A stretch of 64,000 bases of DNA from Candidatus Gastranaerophilales bacterium (GCA_028277625.1 JANQFW010000038.1:1-64000), one strand, 5' to 3'; positions 22,017 to 32,070 are shown, counted from the first letter of the stretch. Numbers and translations: made by a program. The notes: a model not told the origin generated them from the letters alone.

Positions 22017-23057
22017 TTAGTATGGACAAATACAATTTTGCCTTTGCTCTTCAAAGACCTTGCCAGGCTTACCAAATAGCATTCTTGGGAGTAAAAATCT
22101 TTTACCTAGCATAACTTGAGCGCCATTACTTAGACAATAAAGATTTTTGGTAGTTATATTTGCATTATCCAGCAAACAATTGAGCTTGCCAAAAGTAACA
22201 TGCAAACTTCTGGTAGCGCAATCTACGTTTCTGGTAATATTTCTTAGGTTTATAGACGTGTATTTTAAGCTTTCCATAGTATCGTCTAAATTTTTCATCG
22301 TCATAGCTAACTCTCTAGAGGTAGTTATTTTATCAATATTTTCCGTGAAAGACTCAACATTTGTAGTGATATCTATTATATTATCTTTAAGCTTTTTGTC
22401 TTTGGTAATAGAATTAATATTTTGGGATATTTTTTCTATATTTTGAGCTGTTCTGCTGAAAGCAGCTATTGTTTTATTTATACTGATTCGATTTTCTTTT
22501 ATTATAGAGTTTATTTCATCTACAGCTTGCTCAACTTTTTTTGTTGTTTTGTTAATATTTGTCATTGTTTCGGTAAAGTCACCACTAACTGTATCTAGAG
22601 TACCTTTTTCCAATTGCTCTTCTATAAATGCGTCAAGGCTTGGGGCGGCTTCGGCTTGTATTACAATATTATGCCTCAGCTTTTTTTTAGAAGGTTTTTC
22701 TGGCAGATTTAGCTGGATGTATTCTTTATTTGTATTTTTGTTAATTTTTAATGTTGCTATGATATTACTCGGCAGCTTCATAAACATAGACTTTAGCCTA
22801 AAGTAAGCATAAGTCTTTTTTAAGTCATCGCTTAGTTTTATTTTATATATTTTACTGATTTTATGCCCTTTAAATTCAACAACTGTACCTTTGGGTACAA
22901 TCTGAGAATCTTGAAATTCTAGAATAATTGTAGGTTTTAGCACGTATTTAAAAATATATAAAATAACGAATACTGATAAAAAAACAACGGGAATAATTAA
23001 AAATATTTTTTTGTGCTTTGTAAAAAATGCAATTATTGTATTTATAAAATTAAGCAT
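22017..23057 (-). CDS. MCE/MlaD-like membrane-anchored protein
   Basis: Single N-terminal TM, MCE-like beta segment (PTIILEFQDSQIVPKGTVVEFKGHKISKIYKI), long helical region; ORF extends to 23123, but an AGGAG SD precedes ATG at 23057. Confidence 0.55.
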   Translation of the reverse strand: MLNFINTIIAFFTKHKKIFLIIPVVFLSVFVILYIFKYVLKPTIILEFQDSQIVPKGTVVEFKGHKISKIYKIKLSDDLKKTYAYFRLKSMFMKLPSNIIATLKINKNTNKEYIQLNLPEKPSKKKLRHNIVIQAEAAPSLDAFIEEQLEKGTLDTVSGDFTETMTNINKTTKKVEQAVDEINSIIKENRISINKTIAAFSRTAQNIEKISQNINSITKDKKLKDNIIDITTNVESFTENIDKITTSRELAMTMKNLDDTMESLKYTSINLRNITRNVDCATRSLHVTFGKLNCLLDNANITTKNLYCLSNGAQVMLGKRFLLPRMLFGKPGKVFEEQRQNCICPY

Positions 23058-23120
23058 AAAAAACTCCTGCGCTTTTACAGGATATTCTATACAAAATTCT
23101 TTTATATTTATACCGCTTAT

Positions 23121-23215
23121 CAATTAAATCTAGTATTAATCTTTTTACAGTATAGTTTAATTTACGAGCCATAACTCAATTAACTAATCTAAAAAGTTTT
23201 TTGAGTTAGTATAAT
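23121..23215 (-). repeat. Leader-type intergenic element, copy D
   Basis: Gene-oriented: TTATACTAACTCAAAAAACTTTTTAGATTAG...TAAATTAAACTATACTGTAAAAAGATTAATACTAGATTTAATTG, continuing AAGCGGTATAAATA into the mce leader. Confidence 0.75.
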
Positions 23216-23291
23216 TTCCCGACTCTATAGAATTAGAAAAAGAAAAGCCTTACTATTCTTTTTATTTCAATAATAAAGCTTTAAAGTTTTA

Positions 23292-23450
23292 TTATAATTT
23301 TGTTAATAAAAGATAATAAATAGAAAATAAACTAAGAGAAACTGCAGCAAACCACCAAATCATAACTGGATGCTGATTTTTACATATGCTTAAGATTTCA
23401 TCAAACATAGACATTTCTGTGTCTAAATGTGTATCAGTCATTTTCTTCAT
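23292..23450 (-). CDS. Small single-TM protein
   Basis: MKKMTDTHLDTEMSMFDEILSICKNQHPVMIWWFAAVSLSLFSIYYLLLTKL; ATG at 23450 preceded by GAGGGG. Confidence 0.5.
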   Translation of the reverse strand: MKKMTDTHLDTEMSMFDEILSICKNQHPVMIWWFAAVSLSLFSIYYLLLTKL

Positions 23451-23470
23451 AATCCAACCCCTCAATATTT

Positions 23471-23570
23471 TATTACTGTTCACCAATTTAATTTTAGATT
23501 AACCTTTTCAAAAGCTAGTTTAATTTATTACTTTTAATAATCTGAAAAGTATTTTTTAGTTAGTACATAA
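23471..23570 (-). repeat. Leader-type intergenic element, copy B
   Basis: Gene-oriented: ACTAACTAAAAAATACTTTTCAGATTATTAAAAGTAATAAATTAAACTAGCTTTTGAAAAGGTTAATCTAAAATTAAATTGGTGAACAGTAATA. Confidence 0.8.
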
Positions 23571-23874
23571 CCTAGGAAACTAAATTTGAATGCCGAGTTA
23601 ACTAACCTTGTATATATGTATTTTTAATTATTTTAGGTACAGAAGCATCATCCGGTTGGATTAGACCCATTAAATTTTAAAAAATATTAATAAAAATACT
23701 TGATATTAGTGCATTTTCAGAAAAAGATGCATTGTTAAAATTTATTAACAATCCCACATAAAATAAATATTTATGACTTATCTAAAATTTATCCCCTTGA
23801 GCAAAACTAGCCAATTTGTCTTTTATAAATTTTTATACTATTTTATATATTGCAATAGATAAATTTAAATAATT

Positions 23875-24957
23875 ATGAATAATCAGAATATTTATAAAAA
23901 TATATATGAAAATATCGCAACACCAATAATAATATGCGATAGTGAGTTGAAAATCATGCTTGCCAATAACGCCGCAAGCGAGCTTTTTAATGAAAAAAAA
24001 GAAAACCTTTTAGGTAAAATTTTATCTGATTTAATTTTATTGCCACAAGAGGGCTGCCCCATCTGCAAAGGCAATATAAATTCAAAATTCCTACCAGAAG
24101 ATTATGAGCACACAGCAGAAATAAAAAATAATAATAACGAAATAATTTCTGTAAGCGTTAAACATAAATTAATTGAAGACAACATATATATTTGCCAGTT
24201 TATATTATTAAATGATTGCTCAAAACTAAACCAAGCACATATAGACTTTGTAAGCACAGTTAGCCACGAGCTAAGAACGCCTCTAACAAGCATAAAAGGA
24301 TTTGCAGACACTTTACTAAGCGCTGGCGATAGGCTAGATAAAGAACAACAAAAACGCTTTATCACTATAATAAAAACACAAATAGATAGATTAACAAGGC
24401 TCGTGGAAGACTTATTAACCGTATCCAGGCTCGAAGCAAAAAAAGATAACTCTATTTACAAGGCAATAAACTTAAATGACTTTGTTGACATAATTATACA
24501 AACTATATCACCAAAAGCGGAGGAACACTATATATACAAAAATATTATACCTAATTTACCACCGATATGGGCTGACTCTGATAAGCTAGAGCAGATTTTA
24601 ACTAACCTGGTTGATAATGCAATAAAATACTCACCCAAACAAACACAAGTAACAATAACTGCAAACTATGAACCAGAAAATCCTGACTATATACAGATAA
24701 AAATAATAGATCAAGGTGTTGGAATAAAAGAAGAACACTTAACAAAAATATTTACAAAATTTTCAAGGCTGGACAATCCACTCACCCGTCAGATAGACGG
24801 CACCGGGTTAGGATTATACATAACAAAATCCCTTGTTGAGTCTATGAATGGTATAATAAGTGTACAAAGCGATGGTAGCGGCTCAACTTTTATTATAAAA
24901 CTACCCGTCGCAACGCCGGAATTACAAATTAGCAAAAAGTTTTCAGAGAAAGACTAA
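23875..24957 (+). CDS. PAS-domain sensor histidine kinase (PhoR-like)
   Basis: PAS; FVSTVSHELRTPLTSIKGF (HisKA); NLVDNAIKYS, GTGLGLYI (HATPase). Confidence 0.93.
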   Translation: MNNQNIYKNIYENIATPIIICDSELKIMLANNAASELFNEKKENLLGKILSDLILLPQEGCPICKGNINSKFLPEDYEHTAEIKNNNNEIISVSVKHKLIEDNIYICQFILLNDCSKLNQAHIDFVSTVSHELRTPLTSIKGFADTLLSAGDRLDKEQQKRFITIIKTQIDRLTRLVEDLLTVSRLEAKKDNSIYKAINLNDFVDIIIQTISPKAEEHYIYKNIIPNLPPIWADSDKLEQILTNLVDNAIKYSPKQTQVTITANYEPENPDYIQIKIIDQGVGIKEEHLTKIFTKFSRLDNPLTRQIDGTGLGLYITKSLVESMNGIISVQSDGSGSTFIIKLPVATPELQISKKFSEKD

Positions 24958-24962
24958 TATTT

Positions 24963-26267
24963 ATGTTTACGCAAGTAGTTCTAATTATTGACTCAAGAAA
25001 AGAGCTTTCTCAAAAATATAAAAAAATTATCCAACAAGAAAGCTATATCTATCCGGTAATAGCTAATGATTTAGATGAGGCAATAACAATTGTTGAAACC
25101 CTTGAGCCTGATTTAATTTTATTGGCAGACAGCTTTAACGAAAAATTACCCACTTTATGTACACAAATAAGAAGCTCATCACAAGCTTTTCGACCTGTAA
25201 TTGTTGCAATTTCAAAGTCCAGTTATCTAGAAGATAAGCTTAATGCATTAAAGTCCGGCGCTGATGATTACCTAAGCGAGCCTATACAGTCAGAAGAGTT
25301 TTCTCTCAAAATATTTGTTCACTTAAGAAGGCACATAGAAGAGTTATCTGACCCTATAACATCATTGCCTATTGCTAATATTACATATAGAACCCTAAAA
25401 AGAGCAATAAATTCAAAAATATCATGGGCAATGCTCTATGTAGATATCGATAGCTTAGATGCGTATAACCAAATTTACGGCGACCTGGCAGCTGACAAAG
25501 TATTGCAGGCTTACACTGCAATAATAAAATCCGCAATAGGCAAGAGCGACTATTTAGGTCATTTAAATAACAACAATTTTATAATCATAACCAGCCCAGA
25601 AAAATCTGACAAAATTGCAGCATTCTTAAACTATGCATTTGATTCTATCGCCCCAAAATTTTATTCAGAAGAAGATTCCAGCAGAGGCTATTTAATTTTA
25701 GATGGAAATTATAAAGTAGGCAGGAAGATTCCACTTATTTCTACCAGCATAGGCGTAATATCAAACCTATGCAGAAACTTTAATGACTACAGAGAAGCTA
25801 TTAACGAAGTTATTAATACATACAAACTTGCTAAAAATCAACCGGGATCTTCGTGGGTTAGCGATAAGCTAAAAATCTGCACGGTTGAGTCATGTATAGA
25901 CAAAAAAACAGAGCCTACAAAGATTTTAATTGTTGAACCTGATGCAGCACTAGCATTTTTGCTAAAAACAACGTTAGAAATGCAAGGCTATAATATAGAG
26001 GCCACCAATAATTTAAATGAAATAAGCGACATGATTCAGAGCTATAATCCTAATTTAATAATATTAGATGCGGATCAAGAAAATTATGACAAATGCTTTA
26101 ATGCATGTTCAATAATAAAAAAGCAACATAGCCAAATTAAAATTATAATATCTACAACAATTCATGACAAAATACAAGTCCTAAATGCAGGTGCGGATTT
26201 GTACTTGCCAAAACCGTACGAGCTTATGACTTTATTTAATTGGGTTGATAAATTTTTAAATAATTAA
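24963..26267 (+). CDS. Response regulator with REC-(degenerate GGDEF)-REC architecture
   Basis: REC-like N-terminus; GGDEF-like middle with HLNNNNFIII at the signature; C-terminal REC with LIILDAD and LPKPYEL. Confidence 0.8.
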   Translation: MFTQVVLIIDSRKELSQKYKKIIQQESYIYPVIANDLDEAITIVETLEPDLILLADSFNEKLPTLCTQIRSSSQAFRPVIVAISKSSYLEDKLNALKSGADDYLSEPIQSEEFSLKIFVHLRRHIEELSDPITSLPIANITYRTLKRAINSKISWAMLYVDIDSLDAYNQIYGDLAADKVLQAYTAIIKSAIGKSDYLGHLNNNNFIIITSPEKSDKIAAFLNYAFDSIAPKFYSEEDSSRGYLILDGNYKVGRKIPLISTSIGVISNLCRNFNDYREAINEVINTYKLAKNQPGSSWVSDKLKICTVESCIDKKTEPTKILIVEPDAALAFLLKTTLEMQGYNIEATNNLNEISDMIQSYNPNLIILDADQENYDKCFNACSIIKKQHSQIKIIISTTIHDKIQVLNAGADLYLPKPYELMTLFNWVDKFLNN

Positions 26268-26312
26268 TAAGCTAACAGGCATAAGTCTCGCTGCTAATAT
26301 TCAGGCGTTTAT

Positions 26313-26807
26313 TTAAGTGGCATTTTTTTCCAAAGTCAAAAGTTGTTGCTTAATAGATACATCACCTAAATATCCGCCTAAATATCCACCCAATCCTCCA
26401 TTGGCTCTTATAACCCTATGACAAGGGAATACTATGGGAAGAGGATTTTTAGAATTTGCATTAGCTACAGCCCTCTGGCCGGTAGGCTTATTTAACAACT
26501 CAGCAAAACCCCTATAACTTATTGTTGTTCCATAAGGTATCTTTAATAATCCATTCCAAACATGCTGCTGAAATTTTGTACCAAAAATAAATTCTGTATC
26601 AATATCAAAAGTTTTGGTCTCACCTTTTAAATATTGATCAATAGATGATTTAGCGCTACTCAAAAAATCAATTTCTTCCTTAATTAAGTTATCTATGCTT
26701 TGATCTAATTTGTTAAAGCTTATTTTAACAAGTTTTTCATCTTTAGAATATAAAAAAAGTGAACCTATTCCTTCAAAATTATAGTCAAAGTAATATATTT
26801 TATCCAT
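26313..26807 (-). CDS. ogt: Methylated-DNA-[protein]-cysteine S-methyltransferase
   Basis: AVANANSKNPLPIVFPCHRVIRANGGLGGYLGG active-site motif. Confidence 0.95.
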   Translation of the reverse strand: MDKIYYFDYNFEGIGSLFLYSKDEKLVKISFNKLDQSIDNLIKEEIDFLSSAKSSIDQYLKGETKTFDIDTEFIFGTKFQQHVWNGLLKIPYGTTISYRGFAELLNKPTGQRAVANANSKNPLPIVFPCHRVIRANGGLGGYLGGYLGDVSIKQQLLTLEKNAT

Positions 26808-29527
26808 TATTCGCTAACTCTTTCCATCGTTTGCTTCTGATCTACACACTCCGGTAATGTAAAGTAAAAAGTGGTACCAACGCCTTCTTTACTGGCAAAG
26901 CCAATTTCACCGCCCATTTTTTCAATAATAGCCTTTGTAATACTTAACCCTAAGCCACTACCTCCTCTTTTTCTTGAAGATGAAGCATCAACTTGATTAA
27001 ATTTTCTAAATAGCTTCTTTTGGCTTTCCTCCGGTATTCCTCGACCGTGGTCAATCACTAAAAACTTAATATTATCATTCTCTTTATCGATTATAATCTC
27101 TACAACATCACCACTCAAGGTAAACTTAGCTGCATTAGACAGTAAATTAGAAAAAACCTGCATAAAGCGGCTTCTATCTACTTTAATCTTATAACCTTGA
27201 AGGTTAATGTTGCTCTTTAACATGTATTCAACCTGAAATTGTTTACCATAAGGCCTAGTCATATCTATGCTATTCTTAACCAGCGGTATAACTTCAGATA
27301 CCTCCATGTTAAATTCCATTTTATTTTGCTTTATTTTTTCCAAATCTAGTATGTCATTAACAAGATTTAATAATCTAACGCTATTATTTTCTGCTATTTC
27401 AATCATTTTGGTATATTTATCCGGGATATCACCAACTATTCCACTTAACAATAATTTTAAAGAGCCATGAATTGCAGTAATAGGAGTACGTAACTCATGA
27501 CTGATAGTTGCAATAAACTCATCCTTTAAAGTGTCCACTTTTTTACGTTCACTTATATCTCTTATAACCAGAATTGTCTTGGATTCACCATCATATATAA
27601 TAGTTGTCAGATATACTTCCACAGGAAATTTGTTGCCTGTTTGCTGAATAGCTTCTAATTCGACTGATTGTATTTTTCCAATGCTCTCTTGCGGCACGTT
27701 TGAATTTTTCATATATAAACTTTTAAAGTCAGGTATTAATAACTCAATACTATTATTAGTTAAATCTGCCTCATCATATCCAAAAATATCTATAACCCTA
27801 GAATTAAAGCTTTCAATGCAATTATTATTTGTTAAGGTTATAATACCTTCCTTAATACCTTGCAAAATAGATGTTGTATAGTTTTCACGCTCTTCTAACC
27901 TGCTTGACATCCTATCTTCAAACACTTTTATTAAAATTTGCTGAGAAATATTATTTAAACTATCTATTTCATCCTGACCTAAGTATCTACTCTTGTCATT
28001 TAATAAAAATATACCACCAATTAACTGCTGGTCAGTAGTTACAGGATAAATTCCAATATAATTAAATTGCTTTTGTTTATAATAGTCTATGATTTCAGTA
28101 TTTTCACCAAAAAATTGATCCAAATCATCAATATTCACAAAATCTTTCGCATCTTTAAGCTTGTTAAACCAAAAATCTATTCTTTCTGCCAGCTTATAGT
28201 TATCTATGGGCTTATTTCCGTTAAGGTTATAAATCCAGGACTCTTTGCCTTTTCCATCTTTATCAAAAAACTGTACAATTCTTACTTCATTAACTTGCAA
28301 AGTATTAGAAATTTCCTCACAGATATTGTCTAATGTTAAATTTAAATCATCATTTTTAGTTAAAATATTAGAAACTTTATGCAATAAAAGTTTCATTTCA
28401 CTGCGCTTTTGCAATATATTTATTGTCTCTATTTGTTTTATTGACAAAAACAAATTTTCTGCTATTTCTTCAACAAGTACTTTTTCATCACGAGTCCATC
28501 TTCTCACGCTAGATTGAGTGAAAACAATTAGCCCCCATTCTTTATTTACCCCTTTGATTTTACCAGCAATAAAAGACTTGGTGGCATTTTTTAAAAAAAC
28601 TTTTTTAAACGGCTCAGGCAAATTAGAATTTTCTATATCATCAATATCTAATATATTTTTATTAAAAAATATATTATCTACCTCATCTTTTGGATATCTT
28701 ACTCCACAAATGCTAAAAGCCTGCTCTTCAGTATGCTCTTTTACCAATTTTACTATTAATTCACCTTCATTTTTTGAGTATTTAATTAAAAGAACCCTAG
28801 AAGACTTTAACAAATCAGCAAGAGCAATACACAATTTGGAAAAAGGGTCTGTATAATCAGGCGTCGATTTGACAACTCTATTTATTATTCCTGTTAATAA
28901 AATTTGCCTTTCTGACTTTTGACGATTATAATTTATTCGTTTCTGGAGTTTTAATGCTATTACTGCCTGTATTAAAACAAAAGCTGCAAATATAAATTTA
29001 AATAATTTAAAATGATTTTGACTTTGCTCTCTATACTGAATGCTTAAATCATTTATTTCTCTTATAAACAAAGATAATTGAGTTGATAGGCTAGAATATT
29101 CTTGAAAAAACTTTAAAGGATCATCATTAAAAGACAAATTATCTAAATCAAGCCACGTATATTTAATTTCATCCCATAAAGTTATTAACTTTGGAGATGT
29201 ATTTAATAAATAATTATAAAATCCATCAAGCTTGTCTACCTGATTGCTTATTTTATATCTTAAAATTAAAGCTTTTTCTTTATCTTCATGTAGCAATGCT
29301 GTCCTTCTGAATGTAATGTACTCAGTTATACGATTTGACAATAAAGTTATATTATTTACATATTTAATAGTTTTATTCTCATTTGTATACAATTTAATTT
29401 CAAAATAGAATTGCGCAAATAAATTAATTAATATACATAGATTAATAATTAAAAGCAAGAAAAAGTATAGATTAAACTCTTTTATGCTAATTAGTCTAGA
29501 TATTAAATATTTAGTAATATTTTTCAT
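26807..29527 (-). CDS. Membrane sensor histidine kinase with GAF-like and PAS domains
   Basis: N-terminal TM pair, GAF-like regions, PAS (EEGIITLTNNNCIESFN...), FIATISHELRTPITAIHGS, GSGLGLSI. Confidence 0.9.
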   Translation of the reverse strand: MKNITKYLISRLISIKEFNLYFFLLLIINLCILINLFAQFYFEIKLYTNENKTIKYVNNITLLSNRITEYITFRRTALLHEDKEKALILRYKISNQVDKLDGFYNYLLNTSPKLITLWDEIKYTWLDLDNLSFNDDPLKFFQEYSSLSTQLSLFIREINDLSIQYREQSQNHFKLFKFIFAAFVLIQAVIALKLQKRINYNRQKSERQILLTGIINRVVKSTPDYTDPFSKLCIALADLLKSSRVLLIKYSKNEGELIVKLVKEHTEEQAFSICGVRYPKDEVDNIFFNKNILDIDDIENSNLPEPFKKVFLKNATKSFIAGKIKGVNKEWGLIVFTQSSVRRWTRDEKVLVEEIAENLFLSIKQIETINILQKRSEMKLLLHKVSNILTKNDDLNLTLDNICEEISNTLQVNEVRIVQFFDKDGKGKESWIYNLNGNKPIDNYKLAERIDFWFNKLKDAKDFVNIDDLDQFFGENTEIIDYYKQKQFNYIGIYPVTTDQQLIGGIFLLNDKSRYLGQDEIDSLNNISQQILIKVFEDRMSSRLEERENYTTSILQGIKEGIITLTNNNCIESFNSRVIDIFGYDEADLTNNSIELLIPDFKSLYMKNSNVPQESIGKIQSVELEAIQQTGNKFPVEVYLTTIIYDGESKTILVIRDISERKKVDTLKDEFIATISHELRTPITAIHGSLKLLLSGIVGDIPDKYTKMIEIAENNSVRLLNLVNDILDLEKIKQNKMEFNMEVSEVIPLVKNSIDMTRPYGKQFQVEYMLKSNINLQGYKIKVDRSRFMQVFSNLLSNAAKFTLSGDVVEIIIDKENDNIKFLVIDHGRGIPEESQKKLFRKFNQVDASSSRKRGGSGLGLSITKAIIEKMGGEIGFASKEGVGTTFYFTLPECVDQKQTMERVSE

Positions 29528-29575
29528 TAGAATAAATAATCCATATGATTATGATAATGAGTTAATATAATCTAC

Positions 29576-30088
29576 TTAGACAGTTATATGATTTAAAGTA
29601 CCACTTGCAAAACAATTTCTTACATGACAGATTGCAATGGCCATTGCGTCACTAGAATCATCCAATTTAGGAATCTGATCACTTTTTATAATTAACTTAA
29701 TCATTTCTTGTACATCACTTTTATTCGCCCTTCCGTATCCTGTAACAGTTTGTTTTATAACCAACGGAGTATACTCATTTATGGAAATTCCAAACTTCCT
29801 TAGCGTCAGCAAAATTACACCCCTTGCTTCACAAACAGGAACGATCGTTTTAGCATTCTTAAAAAAGAATAACTCTTCAACAGATGCAACATTAGGCTTA
29901 TATAGCCCTATAAGATAACTCAAATCTTGCGAAATTTCTAATAATCTACTTGGCTTATCCAATGACCTATCAGTTTGTATAGAACCCGACTCTACTACAC
30001 TATAGTGTTCTTCTCCATCAATTATTTGAGCATCTATTATCGAATAGCCCACTATTGCCATTCCAGGATCTATACCTATTATTCGCAT
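29576..30088 (-). CDS. ruvC: Holliday junction endodeoxyribonuclease RuvC
   Basis: MRIIGIDPGMAIVGYSIID; VEELFFFKNAKT; AMAIAICH. Confidence 0.93.
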   Translation of the reverse strand: MRIIGIDPGMAIVGYSIIDAQIIDGEEHYSVVESGSIQTDRSLDKPSRLLEISQDLSYLIGLYKPNVASVEELFFFKNAKTIVPVCEARGVILLTLRKFGISINEYTPLVIKQTVTGYGRANKSDVQEMIKLIIKSDQIPKLDDSSDAMAIAICHVRNCFASGTLNHITV

Positions 30089-30282
30089 TATATCTACCTA
30101 ACTAATCAAACCTAAATATTTTTTTATAAGCAGTAAAAAAAATTTACTTATACAAACTTAATCTTACTATATAAACACTTGTTTGAGAATATTCATTTAA
30201 GATAAATTAAAGTAAGGAAATAATTAATTTTTTTTAATAATCACTTTAATAACTGACTAGTCAAACCAAAAAGGGCATAAAA

Positions 30283-30759
30283 ATGAAATTTTTTTGGGCG
30301 TCATTATTAATTCTAACATTATTGCCAATTAAAACTGTTGCGAATCAGGCTAAGATAAAAATCAATAATATAGATATAACTGCTGAAGTTGCTAGCACTC
30401 CTGAATTAAAAAGGCAAGGGCTAATGTTCAGAAAATATTTACCCGAAAAAAATGGGATGATTTTTATATTTGATCACCCTCAAAAAACAAATTTTTGGAT
30501 GAAAAATGTAAACTTTCCATTAGACATCATATTTATCAATAAAAACAAAATCATTAAAATATATAAAAATCTTCCAACTTGCAAAAATAAACCATGTCCT
30601 ATTTATCCATCCAAAGTACTTACAGAATACGCACTTGAATTAAACGGTGGCTTTTGTCAAAAATATGGAATTAAAACAGGACAAAGCATTATTTTTGATA
30701 AAAAGCTTGAATTTTTAAGAAAAAACCTGCAAAATAATAATAAAGGAATTAAATTATGA
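30283..30759 (+). CDS. DUF192-family exported protein
   Basis: RQGLMFRKYLPEKNGMIFIFDHPQKTNFWMKNVNFPLDIIFI; signal peptide. Confidence 0.88.
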   Translation: MKFFWASLLILTLLPIKTVANQAKIKINNIDITAEVASTPELKRQGLMFRKYLPEKNGMIFIFDHPQKTNFWMKNVNFPLDIIFINKNKIIKIYKNLPTCKNKPCPIYPSKVLTEYALELNGGFCQKYGIKTGQSIIFDKKLEFLRKNLQNNNKGIKL

Positions 30760-31127
30760 ATAATTATTTTAAAAAATATAAGAAGGTTTGCTTAATTGCA
30801 TTATTAGCTATTTTGTTTATAACTTATACTTTGCCGGCATTTGCATTAAATAAATACAAAGTAGTTTTTTTCTATGCAAATTGGAACGCAGATAGCAGGC
30901 AAGCAAAGCATGATTTATCCTATTTAACTAATCAGCATACTAATATAGACCTTATTAATTTAAATATAGATCAAAATACAACATTAGATACGGCAAGAAA
31001 ACTTGGATTAAGAGTTCCTAATAAAATTCCTTACATAATAATAATGAACAGTAACGATAAAATTCTTTATAAAAAGAAATACTCAGAATCCGCTTATAAA
31101 AAAATTAATAACATTGTTTCTAAATAA
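30756..31127 (+). CDS. Thioredoxin-fold exported protein lacking the CxxC motif
   Basis: KVVFFYANWNADSRQAKHDLSYL resembles a Trx active-site region without cysteines; cis-Pro-like NKIPYIIIM; ATGA overlap with upstream gene. Confidence 0.7.
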   Translation: MNNYFKKYKKVCLIALLAILFITYTLPAFALNKYKVVFFYANWNADSRQAKHDLSYLTNQHTNIDLINLNIDQNTTLDTARKLGLRVPNKIPYIIIMNSNDKILYKKKYSESAYKKINNIVSK

Positions 31128-32066
31128 TTAAAAAATGTTCTTTTCCGGTTTTTGTACGACTATTGAACGAGATTCATTCACTTGTACTCTTGCCTGACTC
31201 AACTTTTCTTTAATATCATCATCCAAGCTAGTACCATTTACCATTCTATCTATTAATCCATTATTTAATTTTACTGCTCTATTAAAGGCACCTATTTGCT
31301 CTAGCACATCTTTAATTTGCTCAAACTCATATGCATACTGTATCCTACTTGTACAAGTTAAAACTTCGCCTGTAGTTGCTTCAATATCGTTCCCACCTTC
31401 TTCAAAGTAAACTTTAAAAACCGACTTAATGTCAAATAGTTCAGCTTGCAAAGTTTGTATTGATTGCTGGATCCTTAAATATCTTTCAAACAAATAATTT
31501 ACGTTGTTAACCTGCGATAATTGCCAGTCATGCTTTTGATCATATAAATCTTTTAAGTATGGATAAGCTAATGCCAACCCTCTTGCATCAGCCATTGCCC
31601 TATGTCGTACATCCGGTTTAATATAAAATCTTTCCAATAGCGCTAATAAACCATGAGAAGGCTCATCAGGAAAAACTTCTTTATACAGTTGCTGAGTATC
31701 TATTTTTTTATTTTTTAATGAGGTCCCATATAGCTCACTGCAAGCTTGATTTAAAAAACTATAATCAAATATAACATTATGAGCAACTAAAGGATAATCG
31801 CCTATAAATTCAAGTATTTTAGGCAAGACTTCTTGCATTGTAGGTTTGCCTTCGAGCATCTCTGGTGTAATGCCGTGAATATTCATACTTGATTGACGGA
31901 TATCTTGTTTTGGGTCAATTAAAACTTCATATTCATCTACAATTTTATTATCTACAAGTTTTAATGCAGCAAATTCAATTATCTTTTCTCGTTTATAGTC
32001 TAAACCTGTCGTTTCTACATCCAATACAATTAATATATTATTTTCTTCCATCATTAATAATCTCAT
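31128..32066 (-). CDS. DnaQ-like DEDDh 3'-5' exonuclease
   Basis: ILIVLDVETTGLDYKREKIIEFAALKL; VAHNVIFDYSFL; HRAMADARGLA. Confidence 0.9.
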   Translation of the reverse strand: MRLLMMEENNILIVLDVETTGLDYKREKIIEFAALKLVDNKIVDEYEVLIDPKQDIRQSSMNIHGITPEMLEGKPTMQEVLPKILEFIGDYPLVAHNVIFDYSFLNQACSELYGTSLKNKKIDTQQLYKEVFPDEPSHGLLALLERFYIKPDVRHRAMADARGLALAYPYLKDLYDQKHDWQLSQVNNVNYLFERYLRIQQSIQTLQAELFDIKSVFKVYFEEGGNDIEATTGEVLTCTSRIQYAYEFEQIKDVLEQIGAFNRAVKLNNGLIDRMVNGTSLDDDIKEKLSQARVQVNESRSIVVQKPEKNIF

Positions 32067-32070
32067 TAAG

